Positions 6,792 through 8,548 of a stretch of DNA of 8,548 nt are shown piece after piece. The notes under the pieces are model-generated. The model saw only the letters and a program-made list of their open reading frames with translations, was not told the DNA's origin and ran no database searches. Within the stretch, counting starts at the first letter, position 1, and each line of letters opens with the position of its first letter. The stretch is from Deltaproteobacteria bacterium (lineage in GTDB: Bacteria > Desulfobacterota_B > Binatia > UBA9968): assembly GCA_030620935.1 (NCBI GenBank), contig JAUXIP010000064.1, positions 1 through 8,548 on the forward strand, in the 5' to 3' direction. The translations under genes were made by a program, and so were the position numbers.

Positions 6792-8279
6792 ATGAGCGCT
6801 CTGGAAGCAAGAAAGTTGGCCGAGAAGGAAATTAAAGCAGGAAAAACACCGAGTTACAAAGATCTGCGTGATTGGCTGGAGATCGTTGAGAGCTTTGGAC
6901 AGCTGAAAAAGATCGATAATGCCGATTGGAACTTGGAGATGGGAACCCTCGCAGAGCTGGTGGCTCAAGAGAGTAAGGGTCCTGTGCCGGCCGTCCTCTT
7001 CGATAATATCAAAGGCTATCCCAAGGGTTACCGTGTTCTCTTCGCCCAAAACGCCGCTTTTAAGAGGATGGCGCTAAACCTAGGGTTACCCCTAGATCTA
7101 TCGGATCTGGACTTGGTTCGCGCCTTGCGGGAGAAACTTGCAGTCCATAAGCCTATCCCCCACAAGGTAGTCCAAAAGGGCCCCATTTTAGAGAATGTTC
7201 TTTCCGGAAAGGATATTAATCTCCTAAAATTCCCGGTCCCCTTTATGCACGAGCTTGACGGAGGACGCTATATCGGTACGGGCTGTCTGGTCATTACCCG
7301 AGATCCCGACGAGGGGTGGGTCAATTGCGGCACTTACAGAGGCATGGTCCACGACGAGAACAGTATGGCGCTTTATATCTCTCCGGGAAAGCATGGCGCC
7401 ATCCAGCGGAAAAAGTATTTCGACCAGGGAAAACCCTGCCCTGTTGTCATCAGCGTGGGACAGGACCCTGTCCTGTTTATGGCCTCCGGAAACGAGGTGG
7501 ACTACGGTGTTTCCGAGTTTGATTATGCCGGAGGACTCAAAGGAGAACCGATTGAGGTGATCGAGGGTAAGGCAACGGGACTCCCGTTTCCCGCTCAGGC
7601 TGAGATCGTTATTGAAGGCTTCATGGAACCCGGAGATGTCAAAAAAGAAGGGCCCTTCGGCGAGTGGACGGGTTACTACGCGAGTTCAACTCGACCCGAA
7701 CCGGTAGTCCGGGTAAAAAATATCTATCACAGAAACAATCCGATCCTCTGTTGCGCCAGACCCGGAAGGCCGCCATCGGACTATTCCTTGGCAAAATGCC
7801 TGGTAAAATCGGGCCTGAGCTGGGATCAGGTCGAGAAGGCCGGGGTGCCGGACGTCAAAGGGGTCTGGTGTCATGAGGCTGGGGGAGGCAGATTGCTGAA
7901 TATCATCTCCATCAAGCAGCGCTATCCCGGTCACGCCCGCCAAGCCATGTTGGTTGCTTCCCAGGTCCATGCCGGCGCCTATCTTGGACGCTACGTGATC
8001 GTAGTGGATGAGGATATCGATCCGACCAACACCTTCGATGTCCTGTGGGCCTTGGCCACCCGCTCCGATCCGGTCGAATCGATCGAAATCCTACGGCGTT
8101 GCTGGAGCGGACCTCTTGATCCGAGAATTCAGCCGGGTAAGAAGGGCTTTAACTCTCGCGCCGTCATCGATGCGTGCCGGCCCTTTGAATGGATGAAAGA
8201 TTTCCCGCCTGTGGCCGAGTCCAGCCCCGAGCTTAAGGACAAAGTTCGGGCTAAGTGGAAAAAGGTGATCGAAGGGTAA
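6792..8279 (+). CDS. UbiD-family prenylated-FMN (de)carboxylase
   Basis: The 495-residue cytosolic enzyme decarboxylates aromatic, heteroaromatic or alpha,beta-unsaturated acids using prenyl-FMN, Mn and K. The active-site pieces line up with the fungal Fdc1 pattern as I recall it. They are Asn178 and Arg183 in VNCGTYRG, His201 in PGKHGAI, a probable metal ligand Glu242 (VSEFDYAGG), and the EGPFGE pair Glu286/Glu291, which with Arg183 makes the Glu-Arg-Glu triad. DEDIDPTN (406-413) is the conserved C-terminal block. The length is normal. I start at 6792 because AAAGGAG lies 9 nt before it and the upstream 32 codons overlap the ATPase and look unlike the family. No UbiX (prenyl-FMN synthase) gene is in the window. 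It is 35 bp after the ATPase and 2 bp before a molybdenum hydroxylase gene. It is unlikely to be ubiquinone-pathway UbiD, given these neighbours; a catabolic decarboxylase is more plausible. Substrate unknown. Confidence 0.93.
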   Translation: MSALEARKLAEKEIKAGKTPSYKDLRDWLEIVESFGQLKKIDNADWNLEMGTLAELVAQESKGPVPAVLFDNIKGYPKGYRVLFAQNAAFKRMALNLGLPLDLSDLDLVRALREKLAVHKPIPHKVVQKGPILENVLSGKDINLLKFPVPFMHELDGGRYIGTGCLVITRDPDEGWVNCGTYRGMVHDENSMALYISPGKHGAIQRKKYFDQGKPCPVVISVGQDPVLFMASGNEVDYGVSEFDYAGGLKGEPIEVIEGKATGLPFPAQAEIVIEGFMEPGDVKKEGPFGEWTGYYASSTRPEPVVRVKNIYHRNNPILCCARPGRPPSDYSLAKCLVKSGLSWDQVEKAGVPDVKGVWCHEAGGGRLLNIISIKQRYPGHARQAMLVASQVHAGAYLGRYVIVVDEDIDPTNTFDVLWALATRSDPVESIEILRRCWSGPLDPRIQPGKKGFNSRAVIDACRPFEWMKDFPPVAESSPELKDKVRAKWKKVIEG

Positions 8280-8281
8280 CA

Positions 8282-8548
8282 ATGCCCAGGCGAAAGCCTA
8301 GGTATGTCGGACAGAATGTTCCGAGGATCGACGGGGTCGAGAAAGTTACCGGTAATGCCAAGTTCAGCGGCGACCTCGTCATCCCCGGGATGCTCCACGG
8401 CAAAATCCTCCGAAGCATCTATCCTCACGCGCGCATCCTTTCCAGAGACTCCTCGAAAGCCGAAGCCCTCCCTGGTGTCGCTGCGGTGCTCACCGCTGCC
8501 GATATTTCCGATCTAGATCCTTATTACAATGGTCGTCCGGTCATCGCA
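8282..8548 (+). CDS. Xanthine dehydrogenase/CoxL-type molybdenum hydroxylase large subunit, N-terminus only
   Basis: The first 89 residues of a gene run off the right edge; the family is usually about 750-790 residues long. The visible part is the start of the a/b hammerhead domain: PRIDGVEKVTGNAKFSGDLVIPGMLHGKILRS, given here in outline, has RIDG at 15-18, KVTG at 21-24 and PGMLHGK at 35-41. It is followed by PHARI (48-52) and LPGVAAVLTAADI (63-75). These match the substrate-channel N-terminus of aldehyde oxidase, CO dehydrogenase and hydroxybenzoyl-CoA reductase-like large subunits. They bind molybdopterin cytosine dinucleotide further along and hydroxylate aldehydes or N-heteroaromatic rings. 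The start lies 2 nt after the UbiD stop; GAAGGG at the UbiD end serves as ribosome site, so translation is probably coupled. The FeS and FAD subunits are not in view. Which reaction it performs cannot be judged from this fragment. Confidence 0.9.
   Translation, partial: MPRRKPRYVGQNVPRIDGVEKVTGNAKFSGDLVIPGMLHGKILRSIYPHARILSRDSSKAEALPGVAAVLTAADISDLDPYYNGRPVIA

Noticed and set aside
1..8548. CRISPR array, tRNA or rRNA genes
   Set aside because: No spaced direct repeats, tRNA-like cloverleaf with a T-arm GTTCGA motif, or rRNA-like stretch was seen on either strand.

Overview
The window looks like a bacterial chromosome segment, most likely from an environmental proteobacterium or a related, poorly cultured lineage. 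The clues are compact operons with Shine-Dalgarno sites, an orotate phosphoribosyltransferase of the short C-terminal CPLC type, and metabolic genes for unusual carboxylic or aromatic acids. The assignment is an impression from protein style; no rRNA or other marker gene is present. Seven complete or partial metabolic and transport genes and one regulator fill about 95% of the window.

Left half (minus strand, read right to left): a GntR/FCD regulator (3514-2801), a type I dihydroorotase-like cyclic amidohydrolase (2766-1396), orotate phosphoribosyltransferase pyrE (1369-800), and the N-terminal two thirds of a PrpF-family isomerase (740 to beyond the left edge). Gaps are 34, 26 and 59 bp, so these are probably one transcription unit.

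Centre: a 172-bp divergent intergenic region (3515-3686) holds a 22-bp AT-rich imperfect palindrome just upstream of the regulator gene. It is the best candidate for the regulator's operator and could control both directions.

Right half (plus strand): a fused two-domain ABC permease (3687-5387), a 220-bp hairpin-rich gap without a recognisable gene (5388-5607), the matching ABC ATPase (5608-6756), a UbiD-family prenylated-FMN decarboxylase (6792-8279), and, 2 bp later, the start of a xanthine-dehydrogenase/CoxL-type molybdenum hydroxylase large subunit running off the right edge.

Taken together, the set is an FCD regulator, an importer of the iron/polyamine/thiamine superfamily, a decarboxylase, a molybdenum hydroxylase, a ring-opening amidohydrolase and a tricarboxylate-type C=C isomerase. 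This reads as a catabolic island for a small carboxylated, perhaps N-heterocyclic, compound. That reading is inference: pyrE and the dihydroorotase may simply be the biosynthetic pyrimidine genes lying next to it. The least explained piece of sequence is the structured gap that splits the two transporter genes.
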